From Deltaproteobacteria bacterium (GTDB lineage Bacteria > Myxococcota_A > UBA796 > CAJQPC01), in assembly GCA_016717595.1 (NCBI GenBank), contig JADKFE010000047.1:1-64000 (forward strand): 64,000 bases of DNA, given 5' to 3'. Below the pieces are notes generated by a model. It made no database searches, was not told where the DNA came from, and saw only the letters and a list, made by a program, of their open reading frames with translations. A program made the position numbers and the translations under genes. The first letter of the stretch is position 1, and each line of letters begins with the position of its first letter. This document shows positions 28,905 to 37,539 of this stretch, piece by piece.

Positions 28905-29882
28905 TTAGGCCCGGCCCAGGACCATAGCGAGGAGCGCCATGCGGACGTAGAGGCCATACTCGATCTGGCGGAAGTAGGCGGCGCGTGGATCGTCATCCAC
29001 GTCCATGCTGATCTCCCCGACGCGGGGGAAGGGGTGCATCACGATCATGTCAGGCTTGGCCGCGCGTAAGGTCTCCGGCGTGATGACGTAGGCACCACGC
29101 ACAGACTCATAGGCGTCCACGTCGTCAAACCGCTCCTTCTGTACGCGGGTGACGTAGAGCACATCCGTCTCGGCGAGCACGTCGTCAAGATCCGTGTGCT
29201 GGGTGAAGGCGAGCCCCGCGGCCTTGAGCTCCTCGCAGATCTCCGCGGGCATCGGCAGGCTCGACGGCGACACGAGGCGCAGAGTGACCTTGTACGAGCA
29301 CAAGAGCCGGGCCAAGCTGTGGACTGTGCGGCCATACTTGAGATCACCGAGAAGGGTGACGGTGAGGCCGTCGATACGCTCCAGCTCCTCACGAATCGTG
29401 AACAGATCGATGAGCGCTTGGGAGGGGTGCTCCCCTACACCATCACCGGCGTTGATCACCGGCTTTTTGCAGTAGTGCGCGGCCTGGGCCGCCGCGCCGA
29501 CCTCGGGGTGGCGCAGCACGAGCACGTCGGCGTAAGACTCCAAGGTGCGCACTGTGTCAGGTAAGGACTCCCCCTTGGCGACGGAGGAGTACCGCACCTC
29601 GTTGATCGAGATGACGCTGCCCCCCAGACGCTCCATCGCCGCGGCGAAGGACGCCGAGGTGCGGGTGGAGGGCTCGTAGAACAGGTTCGCGAGGATCTTG
29701 CCCCGGCACAGGTCGAAGCTGCCGATGCGGGCGACGAGGTTTCGCATCTCATGCGCCACCCGCAGCACGTACTCTTGATCTTGGCGGCTGAACTGCCGCA
29801 CCGAGAGGATGTCCTTCCCGTGGAAAGGGGCGTCGCGCCGGTCGGTGAAGGTGGGCGCGTCAGGCAGTGCGGCGGGGGACAT
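28905..29882 (-). CDS. pyrB: Aspartate carbamoyltransferase catalytic subunit
   Basis: Joins carbamoyl phosphate to aspartate, the committed step of pyrimidine synthesis. It has the carbamoyl-phosphate motif FYEPSTRTS, the HPSQALIDL segment, GDLKYGRTVHSL and HPFPRVGEI. About 325 residues, slightly longer than the usual 310. No pyrI is next to it. The ATG at 29882 has GGAG seven bases upstream. The 97-bp gap before it holds only a weak promoter-like TTAGTC/TAATCT pair, so it may be read from upstream purine genes. Confidence 0.95.
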   Translation of the reverse strand: MSPAALPDAPTFTDRRDAPFHGKDILSVRQFSRQDQEYVLRVAHEMRNLVARIGSFDLCRGKILANLFYEPSTRTSASFAAAMERLGGSVISINEVRYSSVAKGESLPDTVRTLESYADVLVLRHPEVGAAAQAAHYCKKPVINAGDGVGEHPSQALIDLFTIREELERIDGLTVTLLGDLKYGRTVHSLARLLCSYKVTLRLVSPSSLPMPAEICEELKAAGLAFTQHTDLDDVLAETDVLYVTRVQKERFDDVDAYESVRGAYVITPETLRAAKPDMIVMHPFPRVGEISMDVDDDPRAAYFRQIEYGLYVRMALLAMVLGRA

Positions 29883-29979
29883 CGGACGCTCCGGGCAGAG
29901 ATTACCGTTGCGAGTCAGCGGACTAACCCGGCGCATGGCCCTCGACCATTCGCCGGTTGTGTTGACCTGAGAGCGCGAA

Positions 29980-32895
29980 TCAGCCCTCGACGTGCCCGCG
30001 GAACGCCCGCTCCAAGGCCGAGACCGGCACCGTGAGCGCCGCGCCGCCGTGGGGGTGCGTGATCACGAGGTTCTGCGCGGTGGTGACCACGCCGACCCGG
30101 GCGAGACGTTGGCCCTCAAAGAGCGCCTCAAAGGCCTCGGCCTGGGCAGGATCTACCTCGATGATCACGCGCCCGAGGCTCTCTGAGAAGCACAGCGTGA
30201 GGGTGTCATTGAGGTGGTGGCCCCGGGGCAGCGCGCCCAAGGTGACCGCCGCGCCCAGCCGCCCGCCGATGCACATCTCGGCCAAGGCCACGGCGAGGCC
30301 GCCCTCGGCGCAGTCGTGGGCGCTGCGCACCAGCCCCGCCCGGATCGCCTGGTGGAGCGCACGATAGCGGGGCATGGGGTCGGTCAAGGGCGCGGGGGCC
30401 GTCTCGCCCAAGGCGCCGAGCTGGGCGTACAGCGCGGATCCGCCGAGCTCGGCCCGGGTGCTGCCGAGCAGGTACAACAGCCCGCCGGGGGCCTTGAGGT
30501 CCATGCTCACGGTCTGGTTGACGTCGGGCACAAAGCCCATCGCGCTGATGAGCAAGGTGCCGGGGATCGGGCGGCGCACGCCGTGCTCGTCGGCGTACTC
30601 GTTGTTGAGGCTGTCTTTGCCCGAGATGAACGGCGCGCCATAGGCCACCGCCGCGTCATAGCAGCCCTTCACGCAGCGCACGAGGCCGCCGAGGCGGTCG
30701 GGCAGGGTGGGGTTGCCCCAGCAGAAGTTGTCGAGGAGCGCGATCTCGTCGGGGTCGGCGCCGACACACACCAGGTTTCGTACGGCCTCGTCGATGGCGG
30801 CCCAGGCCATGCGGTAAGGGTCCAAGCGGCCATATTGGGGGTTGATGCCCAAGGACAGCGCCACACCCTTCGGCGCCTCACCCGCGGGGGCGGCGCGCTC
30901 GGCGTCCATGGGCCGCAGCACCGTGGCGTCGCTGGGGCCGTCGTTCTTGACGCCGACATACGGCCGCAGCACCGAGCCGCCGAGCACCTCGTGGTCATAG
31001 CGCCGCACAACGTCTTCGTGAGAGCGGTGGGTGGGGTGGCTGAGGATCTTGAGCAGGGCCTCGTCGAGCCTCAGGCCGCCGAGGTTCGGCGCCGCCTCAG
31101 GGGCGGGCGGCGTCCAGCGGCTCGTGAGCTGGCGCTGGGGCACGCCGTGGTGGAGCAGGTTCAGGTCCAGCTCACCGACGAGGCGCTCGCCATACAGCAC
31201 CCGCAGCGTAAGGTCATCGGTGAAGGTGCCCAAGGCGACGACCTCAACGCCGACCTCCTCACAGATCTGCGACAGCCGCGCCCAATGTGCCGGGGGCACC
31301 GCGAGCACCATGCGCTCTTGCGCCTCAGAGAGCCAGATCTCCCAGGGGTTGAGGCCGCTGTACTTGAGCGGCACGTCAAGAAGCTGCACCCGCGCGCCCA
31401 GACCTGTGGCCATCTCACCCACGGCGGAGCTGAGCCCACCCGCGCCGCAGTCGGTGACGGCGGTGTACAGCCCCTCGTCCCGGGCGATGAGCAGGGCCTC
31501 AAGGGCCTGCTTCTCGTGGATGGGGTGGCCGATCTGCACCGACGAGCCCGCGATGAGCGCCGTGGACGTGTCCATCTCCATCGACGAGAAGGTGGCGCCG
31601 CGTAGCCCGTCCCGGCCCGTGCGCCCGCCTAGGCACACGATGAGGTCACCCACCTCGGCCCGAGACCGGTGTGTCCCCGCCGGGGCGATGCCCACGCAGC
31701 CGCAGAACACGAGGGGGTTGGAGATGTAGCCCTCGTCATACAGCACCGCGCCGCTCACCGTCGGGATGCCCATCTTGTTGCCGTAGTCGGCCACGCCCGC
31801 GATGACCCCCTCCGCCACCCGCTGGGGGTGCAGCACGTTCTGGGGCAAGGCCTCAAAGGGCAGATCCGGCGGCCCAAAACACAACACGTCCGTTGTGGCG
31901 ATGGGTCGGGCGCTCACGCCCATGACGTCCCGCACGACGCCGCCAACCCCGGTGTTGGCCCCGCCGAAGGGCTCCAGGGCGGAGGGGTGGTTGTGTGTCT
32001 CGGCCTTAAACGACAGCTCGAAGCGCCCGTCGAAGTCTACAATACCGGCGTTGTCTACGAAGACCGAGCGTAGCCACGGCTTTGGGCAACGATCCGTGGC
32101 GCCCTTGATGTACGTCTTAAACATCGAGTCGATGGTCTCGACGGGGCCGTCGCCCTCTTGGTGCTGAATCAGCGCCTTAAACGTCTTGTGAACGCAGTGT
32201 TCACTCCAGGTCTGGGCGATCATCTCTAGCTCAAGGTCCGTCGGCTCCCGGCCGATCGCCGTGTAGTGCGCGGCGACGACCTGCAGCTCCCGCAGATCCA
32301 GGGCCAGGCGCCGGGCCTTGTTCACCGCGAGCAGCCCCGCGTCGTCGAGGCCCCGCACAGGCACCACCTCAACCAGCCCCTCGGCCTTCGTCTCGCCCAC
32401 GAACGGCGCGGGCAGGCGGCGGTTGAGCGCGAACCGCTGCACGACCTCGTTGGCGAGCACCCCCGCGGCCAGGCGCCCCGCCGTCTCTGCGGTCAACGAG
32501 CCCAAGAGCCGCACCCGCTGGCCTGAAGCCGCGCGCTCCAGGCGGGTGAAGCCGAGGCTGTGCGCGGCGCTGATCAGGCTCTCGGCCACGGAGTCCGTCA
32601 CGCCAGGAAGGGGCGTGATCTCGACGAGCACGCCGCCGACCACGTCCTCACCGACCTCCCCATCGTCGGCCACGACCTCAACGGCGAAGCTCTGCACCAC
32701 CGGATCCACCAGCAGCCGGGCGGCGATGGCCTCGGCGTCCAACGCCGTCAGGGCGGCGCCGCCTAAGAAGTAGAGATCCTCAACATTCACGCTGTCTAAG
32801 CCTTGGAGGCCCAAGGATTGGGCCTGCCGGGCGGCGGCGGGGCCACGAACGTCGGGGTGACCGGCGCGGGGGCTGACCGTGACTCGGGCGATCAT
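29980..32895 (-). CDS. purL: Phosphoribosylformylglycinamidine synthase, PurS-PurL fusion
   Basis: Converts FGAR to FGAM using ATP and ammonia supplied by PurQ. The 971-residue length is that of a small-type PurL (about 740) plus an N-terminal extension of about 170 residues. That extension reads as two PurS-like units: one starts IARVTVSPRAGHPDV and leads to VEDLYFLGG, the second ends near VVQRFAL. PurL motifs: TWSEHCVHKTF, AETHNHPSALEPFGGA, TDCGAGGLSSAVGEMA and HDCAEGGLAVALAEM. A PurS part in the same chain would replace the separate PurS that bridges PurL and PurQ in Bacillus-type complexes. No amidotransferase domain is attached, consistent with a separate purQ. Confidence 0.93.
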   Translation of the reverse strand: MIARVTVSPRAGHPDVRGPAAARQAQSLGLQGLDSVNVEDLYFLGGAALTALDAEAIAARLLVDPVVQSFAVEVVADDGEVGEDVVGGVLVEITPLPGVTDSVAESLISAAHSLGFTRLERAASGQRVRLLGSLTAETAGRLAAGVLANEVVQRFALNRRLPAPFVGETKAEGLVEVVPVRGLDDAGLLAVNKARRLALDLRELQVVAAHYTAIGREPTDLELEMIAQTWSEHCVHKTFKALIQHQEGDGPVETIDSMFKTYIKGATDRCPKPWLRSVFVDNAGIVDFDGRFELSFKAETHNHPSALEPFGGANTGVGGVVRDVMGVSARPIATTDVLCFGPPDLPFEALPQNVLHPQRVAEGVIAGVADYGNKMGIPTVSGAVLYDEGYISNPLVFCGCVGIAPAGTHRSRAEVGDLIVCLGGRTGRDGLRGATFSSMEMDTSTALIAGSSVQIGHPIHEKQALEALLIARDEGLYTAVTDCGAGGLSSAVGEMATGLGARVQLLDVPLKYSGLNPWEIWLSEAQERMVLAVPPAHWARLSQICEEVGVEVVALGTFTDDLTLRVLYGERLVGELDLNLLHHGVPQRQLTSRWTPPAPEAAPNLGGLRLDEALLKILSHPTHRSHEDVVRRYDHEVLGGSVLRPYVGVKNDGPSDATVLRPMDAERAAPAGEAPKGVALSLGINPQYGRLDPYRMAWAAIDEAVRNLVCVGADPDEIALLDNFCWGNPTLPDRLGGLVRCVKGCYDAAVAYGAPFISGKDSLNNEYADEHGVRRPIPGTLLISAMGFVPDVNQTVSMDLKAPGGLLYLLGSTRAELGGSALYAQLGALGETAPAPLTDPMPRYRALHQAIRAGLVRSAHDCAEGGLAVALAEMCIGGRLGAAVTLGALPRGHHLNDTLTLCFSESLGRVIIEVDPAQAEAFEALFEGQRLARVGVVTTAQNLVITHPHGGAALTVPVSALERAFRGHVEG

Positions 32896-32963
32896 GGGGG
32901 GCTCCAGTTGTCGCAGATATTCAGTCGAGAGAGATGGCTCAGGCGCTCGGGGGCTTGGCTCGC

Positions 32964-34490
32964 CTAGTGCAAGAAGTGCCGGGCGCCGGTGAACACCATG
33001 GCGAGGCCGAGGCGGTCGGCGGCGGCGATGACCTCCTCATCTCGCATCGAGCCGCCGGGCTGCACCACGGCGGTCACCCCGGCGGCGGCGGCGGCCTCGA
33101 CCCCGTCGGGGAAGGGGAAGAACGCGTCGCTGGCGACGACGGCGCCGATGGCGCGGTCCCCGGCGCGGCTGGCGGCGATACGCACGGAGTCTACGCGGTT
33201 CATCTGCCCGGCGCCGACGCCGACGCAGAGGTGATCCCGGGCGAAGACGATGGCGTTGGACTTGACGTGTTTGACCGCGCGCCAGGCGAACTCAAGCTGG
33301 GTGAGCTCCGCCGCCGTGGGCGGGCGTAAGGTGGCGACCTTCCAGGCCGAGGCGTCTACGGCGAGCTGATCCGGGCTCTGCACGAGCAGGCCGCCGTGAA
33401 CGCTGCGTAGGCTCAGGCCGGGCAGCTTGGGGGCGTGGGCCCGCATCACCCGGCACTGCTTGCGGCGCTCCAGCCGCACCAGCGCCTCTTCAGTGAACTC
33501 CGGCGCCACGAGCACCTCCACGAAGAGCTTGCTCTCGGCCAAGGCCACGGCGAAGTCAATGTCAACAACCCCGTTGACCGCGATGATGCTGCCGAAGGCG
33601 CTCACCGGGTCACAAGACAGCGCCCGGCGGAAAGCCTCGGCGAGCGTGTCAGCGACGGCCAAACCGCAGGGGTTCGTGTGTTTGATGATTCCGCAGCAGG
33701 GCTGGGGGAACGACTGGGGCACCTCCCAGGCCGCGACCAGGTCAACGATGTTGTTGTAGCTTAGCTCCTTGCCCTGGAGCTGCTCAAAGGGCCAGGATTG
33801 CCCGTCGAGCTGGTACAGCGCCGCGCGCTGGTGGGGGTTCTCGCCGTAACGAAGCGGCTGAAGCAGGCGCGCCGAGAGCTGAATCTCTTGGGGCAGAGCG
33901 TCGGCGCCCTCGACGGCGGCGCCGAGGTAACCGGCGATGGCGGCGTCATAGGCGGCGGTGTGGCGAAACGCCTTGAGCGCCAGGGCCCGGCGGGTGGGGA
34001 GATCCGGCCCGCCCTCGTGAAGCGACGAGAGCACGGCGCCGTGATCGGCGGAGTCGACCAGCACCACCACGGACTCAAAGTTTTTTGCCGCGGCGCGCAA
34101 GAGCGTCACCCCGCCGATGTCGATCTGCTCCACCGCGTCGGCCTCGGTGACCCCGGGCGCGGCGACGGTGGCGGCGAAGGGGTAGAGGTTACACACGACG
34201 AGGTCGATGGGCTGAATCTGGTGCTGGGCCAGCTCATTGAGGTGCTCGTCGGTGCGACGGGCCAAGATGCCGCCGTGAACGGCGGGGTGGAGGGTCTTCA
34301 CCCGACCGCCGAGGATCTCCGGCGCCCCGGTCATGTCGCTGACCTCGACGACGTCAAGCCCGGCGGCGCGCAGGGCCCTGGCGGTGCCCCCCGAGGCGAT
34401 CAGCTCCACGCCCGCCCCGGCGAGGTGCTGGGCGAGCTCGACGAGGCCGGTCTTGTCATGGACGCTCAAGAGCGCGCGACGAATCATCAT
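32964..34490 (-). CDS. purH: Bifunctional AICAR transformylase / IMP cyclohydrolase
   Basis: Performs the last two steps to IMP. 508 residues, the normal size. The N-terminal cyclohydrolase starts RRALLSVHDKTGL and has KTLHPAVHGGIL. The transformylase part holds RYGENPHQRAALY, KHTNPCG, SNAIVFARD and the late RDEEVIAAAD. ATG codons at 34490 and 34487 are both possible; the first overlaps the purN stop (TAATG). Confidence 0.96.
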   Translation of the reverse strand: MMIRRALLSVHDKTGLVELAQHLAGAGVELIASGGTARALRAAGLDVVEVSDMTGAPEILGGRVKTLHPAVHGGILARRTDEHLNELAQHQIQPIDLVVCNLYPFAATVAAPGVTEADAVEQIDIGGVTLLRAAAKNFESVVVLVDSADHGAVLSSLHEGGPDLPTRRALALKAFRHTAAYDAAIAGYLGAAVEGADALPQEIQLSARLLQPLRYGENPHQRAALYQLDGQSWPFEQLQGKELSYNNIVDLVAAWEVPQSFPQPCCGIIKHTNPCGLAVADTLAEAFRRALSCDPVSAFGSIIAVNGVVDIDFAVALAESKLFVEVLVAPEFTEEALVRLERRKQCRVMRAHAPKLPGLSLRSVHGGLLVQSPDQLAVDASAWKVATLRPPTAAELTQLEFAWRAVKHVKSNAIVFARDHLCVGVGAGQMNRVDSVRIAASRAGDRAIGAVVASDAFFPFPDGVEAAAAAGVTAVVQPGGSMRDEEVIAAADRLGLAMVFTGARHFLH

Positions 34491-35110
34491 TACACCTGGG
34501 TTGGGTCGGTGGAAGGGCGAGAAGGCGCGGCGCAGCGCCGGGCGACGACGTCGATCAAGAGCGTGTGCTCGGCGGCGTGTATCCGCGCCTTGAGCGCCTC
34601 AAGGGTGTCATCGGGCAGGATCGGCACCGTGACCTGGCCGAGCACCGGGCCCGCGTCCACCTCGGCGATGGCCTCGTGAACCATCACCCCGGTGTGGTCC
34701 CGGCGCCCGGCCTGGGCCTCCTCAAAGGCCCGCTCGATGGCGCCCGCGCCGATGATGTCCCCGGGCAATGAGGGGTGCAGATTGATGACCAGACCGTCGA
34801 ATCGGGTCAAGAATGTCGGGGTCAAGATACGCATGAAGCCCGCGAGCACGATGAGGTCGGGCGCGTAGGCGGCGACGGCCTCAGCCAAGGCGGCGTCAAA
34901 GACCTCGCGGCTGGCCCCGGCCTTGTGCATCAGGCGCCAAGGCACCAAGGTGGTGGGCACCCCGGCCTCGGCGGCGCGCACGAGGCCGTAGGCGTCGCGC
35001 CGATCGGAGACGACGCCGACCACTTGGCCGCTGATGCGGCCCTCCGCGCAGGCCGCGAGCAGGGCGGCGAGGTTGGACCCGCTGCCAGAGATGAGCACCA
35101 CCAGTCGCAT
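34490..35110 (-). CDS. purN: Phosphoribosylglycinamide formyltransferase, folate-dependent
   Basis: Transfers a formyl group from 10-formyl-THF to GAR. 206 residues with LISGSGSNLAAL at the start, VLAGFMRIL, INLHPSLPG (catalytic Asn and His) and TGVMVHEAIAEVDAGPV with the conserved Asp. The segment after HPSLPG reads DIIGAGAIERAF rather than the more usual Phe-x-Gly pattern, a mild variation. It starts ATG with AGGA five bases upstream. Confidence 0.93.
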   Translation of the reverse strand: MRLVVLISGSGSNLAALLAACAEGRISGQVVGVVSDRRDAYGLVRAAEAGVPTTLVPWRLMHKAGASREVFDAALAEAVAAYAPDLIVLAGFMRILTPTFLTRFDGLVINLHPSLPGDIIGAGAIERAFEEAQAGRRDHTGVMVHEAIAEVDAGPVLGQVTVPILPDDTLEALKARIHAAEHTLLIDVVARRCAAPSRPSTDPTQV

Positions 35111-35130
35111 AAATTCCTGCTTCAGATGCT

Positions 35131-37539
35131 TCAGACGAACCGCACAGGCGGCTTTTTGCCCCGGGGGACGATCCGGCCGATGCGCCAGCCGCCGCAGAGG
35201 CCCTCCGTCGCCAGCAGGCTCAGGGCCCGCTCAGCCTCGTCTTCAGGCACGACGATCAACATGCCGACGCCGCAGTTGAACGCCCGCCGCAGCTCATAGG
35301 TCGAGATGCGCCCGGCCTCTTGAATGATCTGGAACAGGGGCGGCAGCTCCCACGACGAGGCCTGGAGCTCAAACGCGCAGGTGGCGGGCAGAATCCGCGG
35401 CGGGTTCTCGATGAGGCCGCCGCCGGTGATGTGGGCCAGGCCCTTCACGTCCACGGCGGCGGTGTCGCCTTGGCCGTCGCGCAGGCGGGTGACCTCGTTG
35501 AGATACGCCCGGTGTGGCGCCAAGAGCGCCGCGCCGATGGACTGGCCGCCGAGGCGGGGCTCCTCCGCGCGCCAGTCGTGCTGGTTGAGCACCTTTCGCG
35601 CCAAGGAGTAGCCGTTGGTGTGTAGCCCGGAGCTGGGCATCGCCAAGACCACGTCGCCGGGGGCGATGCGGTCACCCAAGATGAGCCGGGGGCGATCGAC
35701 CACGCCGACGATGGTGCCCGCGAGGTCAAACTCGCCGTCGTGGTACACCCCGGGCATCTCCGCCGTCTCGCCGCCCAGAAGCGCGGCGCCCACCGCCTTA
35801 CAGGCCCGGGCCGCGCCGCCGACCACCGCCGCGACCTGGGCGGCGTGCAGCTTCGACGCGGCGAAGTAGTCCAAGAAGAACAGCGGCTTGGCGCCTTGAA
35901 CGAGGATGTCGTTCACGCAGTGGTTCACGAGGTCTTCGCCGACGGTGTCGTAGACGCCCATCGTCACCGCCACCCGCGTCTTTGTGCCAACACCATCCGT
36001 AGAGCCCACCAGCACGGGCTCCTCCATGCCGCGGAATGAGCGGGTGGAGAACAGCCCACCAAAGCTGCCCAGGCCGCCGATGACGTCGGGGCCGTGGCTG
36101 GCCTCTACGGCCTGCTTCATCAGGCGCACGGCGCGGTTGCCCTCCTCGATGTCTACCCCGGCGTCGCGGTAGGTGACCCCGGAGGCCTCGATCGTTGGGG
36201 CATCAGCGTGAGGCTCATTCGACACGGTCGTCTCCTGGGCGGTGGGGGGTGAGGTTGGGAGGGCCAAGGCGCGGGCGCCGATGTCGCCGCGGCGCTGCCC
36301 GCCTTGAAGCGAGAGTCGGTCGAGGCCCGCGTAGGCCTGGGCGATGGCGGCGGGGAGGGTGTCGGCCACACCGACGACGCTGAGCACCCGGCCGCCGGTG
36401 GCCATCACGTCGTCTGCCTCTCGCCGTGTCCCGGCCTGAAACACCAAGGCGCCCGTCGCCTCGGCCTCACCGAGCCCCAGCACGGGCCGAGACGGCGCCG
36501 CGTGCTCGGGGTAACCTTCGCTGGCGAGCACGACGGCGGCGCTCGCCCCATCACGCCACACGATCTCTTGCTCGTGTAAGGTGCCGCTCACCGCGCCCAT
36601 GAGGATCTCGGCGAGATCGGTCTCTAACAGCGGCAAGATGGCCTGGGCCTCGGGGTCGCCAAAGCGGGCGTTGAACTCCAGCACCTTGGGGCCATCGGCG
36701 GTGAGCATGAGCCCAGCGTAGAGCACCCCGACGAAGGCGTTGCGCTCGGCGCGCATCCCGTCCAGGGTCTTTCGTAAGACCTCATCCAGCACAAACGAGA
36801 GGGTCGCCTCGTCCACAAACGGCGTCGGGGCGTAGGCGCCCATGCCGCCGGTGTTGGGGCCGAGATCGCCGTCTAAGAGGCGCTTGTGATCCTGGGCCGC
36901 GGGCATCAGCCGCGCCGTGGCGCCGTCACAGAAGGCGAGCACAGAGGCCTCTACGCCCTCCAGACGATCCTCAATCACGATCTGTCGGCCTGCGTCCCCC
37001 AAGGCGCCGTCGAACATCAGGCGCCGGATGTCGGCCTCGGCCTCGGCCAAGGTCTCGGGCAAGGTCACCCCTTTGCCGGCCGCCAAGCCGCTGGCCTTGA
37101 TCACCAGGGGCCCACCCCAGGCCCGGGCGGCGGCGAGGGCCTCGTCTAGGTCGGTGAAGGTCTGGGATCGGGCGGTGGGGATGCCCCAGCGGGCCATGAA
37201 GTCTTTGGCGAAGGCCTTGGAGGACTCCAGGCGCGCGGCGGCGCGGGTGGGCCCAAAGCAGGGGATCCAAGCGGCGTTCAGGGCGTCCCCTAAGCCGGCG
37301 GCCAGGGGCGCCTCGGGCCCCACGACGACGAGCCCGGCGCCCACCGACTGGGCGGCGGCGACGACGGCGGCGGGGTCGTTCATGTCGAGGCTGAGGTTCT
37401 CACACTTGGGGAGGCGCGCCGTCCCGGCGTTGCCTGGGGCGACGACGATGCGGGTGACGCGGGGAGAGCGGGCCAAGGCCCAAGCCAAGGCGTGCTCTCG
37501 CCCGCCGCCGCCTACAATGAGCACGGTGAGGTTGGTCAT
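35131..37539 (-). CDS. purD-purM: PurD-PurM fusion: GAR synthetase / AIR synthetase
   Basis: An 802-residue two-domain enzyme catalysing steps 2 and 5 of purine synthesis. Residues 1-420 are PurD (IVGGGGREHALAW, GPTRAAARLESSKAFAK, the ATP-grasp KASGLAAGKGV, GPNTGGMGAY, EFNARFGDPEAQ). After a Pro/Thr linker, residues 440-802 are PurM (TYRDAGVDIEEGN, GSTDGVGTKTRVA, LLGGETAEMPGVY, GLHTNGYSL, HITGGGL). Animals fuse PurD-PurM-PurN; here PurN is a separate gene just downstream. A GTG codon at the start of the PurM part has its own ribosome site, so free PurM may also be made. The ATG overlaps the purF stop by 1 bp. Confidence 0.94.
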   Translation of the reverse strand: MTNLTVLIVGGGGREHALAWALARSPRVTRIVVAPGNAGTARLPKCENLSLDMNDPAAVVAAAQSVGAGLVVVGPEAPLAAGLGDALNAAWIPCFGPTRAAARLESSKAFAKDFMARWGIPTARSQTFTDLDEALAAARAWGGPLVIKASGLAAGKGVTLPETLAEAEADIRRLMFDGALGDAGRQIVIEDRLEGVEASVLAFCDGATARLMPAAQDHKRLLDGDLGPNTGGMGAYAPTPFVDEATLSFVLDEVLRKTLDGMRAERNAFVGVLYAGLMLTADGPKVLEFNARFGDPEAQAILPLLETDLAEILMGAVSGTLHEQEIVWRDGASAAVVLASEGYPEHAAPSRPVLGLGEAEATGALVFQAGTRREADDVMATGGRVLSVVGVADTLPAAIAQAYAGLDRLSLQGGQRRGDIGARALALPTSPPTAQETTVSNEPHADAPTIEASGVTYRDAGVDIEEGNRAVRLMKQAVEASHGPDVIGGLGSFGGLFSTRSFRGMEEPVLVGSTDGVGTKTRVAVTMGVYDTVGEDLVNHCVNDILVQGAKPLFFLDYFAASKLHAAQVAAVVGGAARACKAVGAALLGGETAEMPGVYHDGEFDLAGTIVGVVDRPRLILGDRIAPGDVVLAMPSSGLHTNGYSLARKVLNQHDWRAEEPRLGGQSIGAALLAPHRAYLNEVTRLRDGQGDTAAVDVKGLAHITGGGLIENPPRILPATCAFELQASSWELPPLFQIIQEAGRISTYELRRAFNCGVGMLIVVPEDEAERALSLLATEGLCGGWRIGRIVPRGKKPPVRFV
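36223..36236 (-). promoter_or_regulatory. Internal ribosome-binding site and GTG start for free PurM
   Basis: Inside the purD-purM frame, AGGAG (36236-36232) is followed after 6 nt by an in-frame GTG (36225-36223). Starting there would give a 364-residue protein that is a complete PurM. The site falls exactly in the inter-domain linker, the expected place if the fusion arose from a former gene boundary. Confidence 0.5.
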
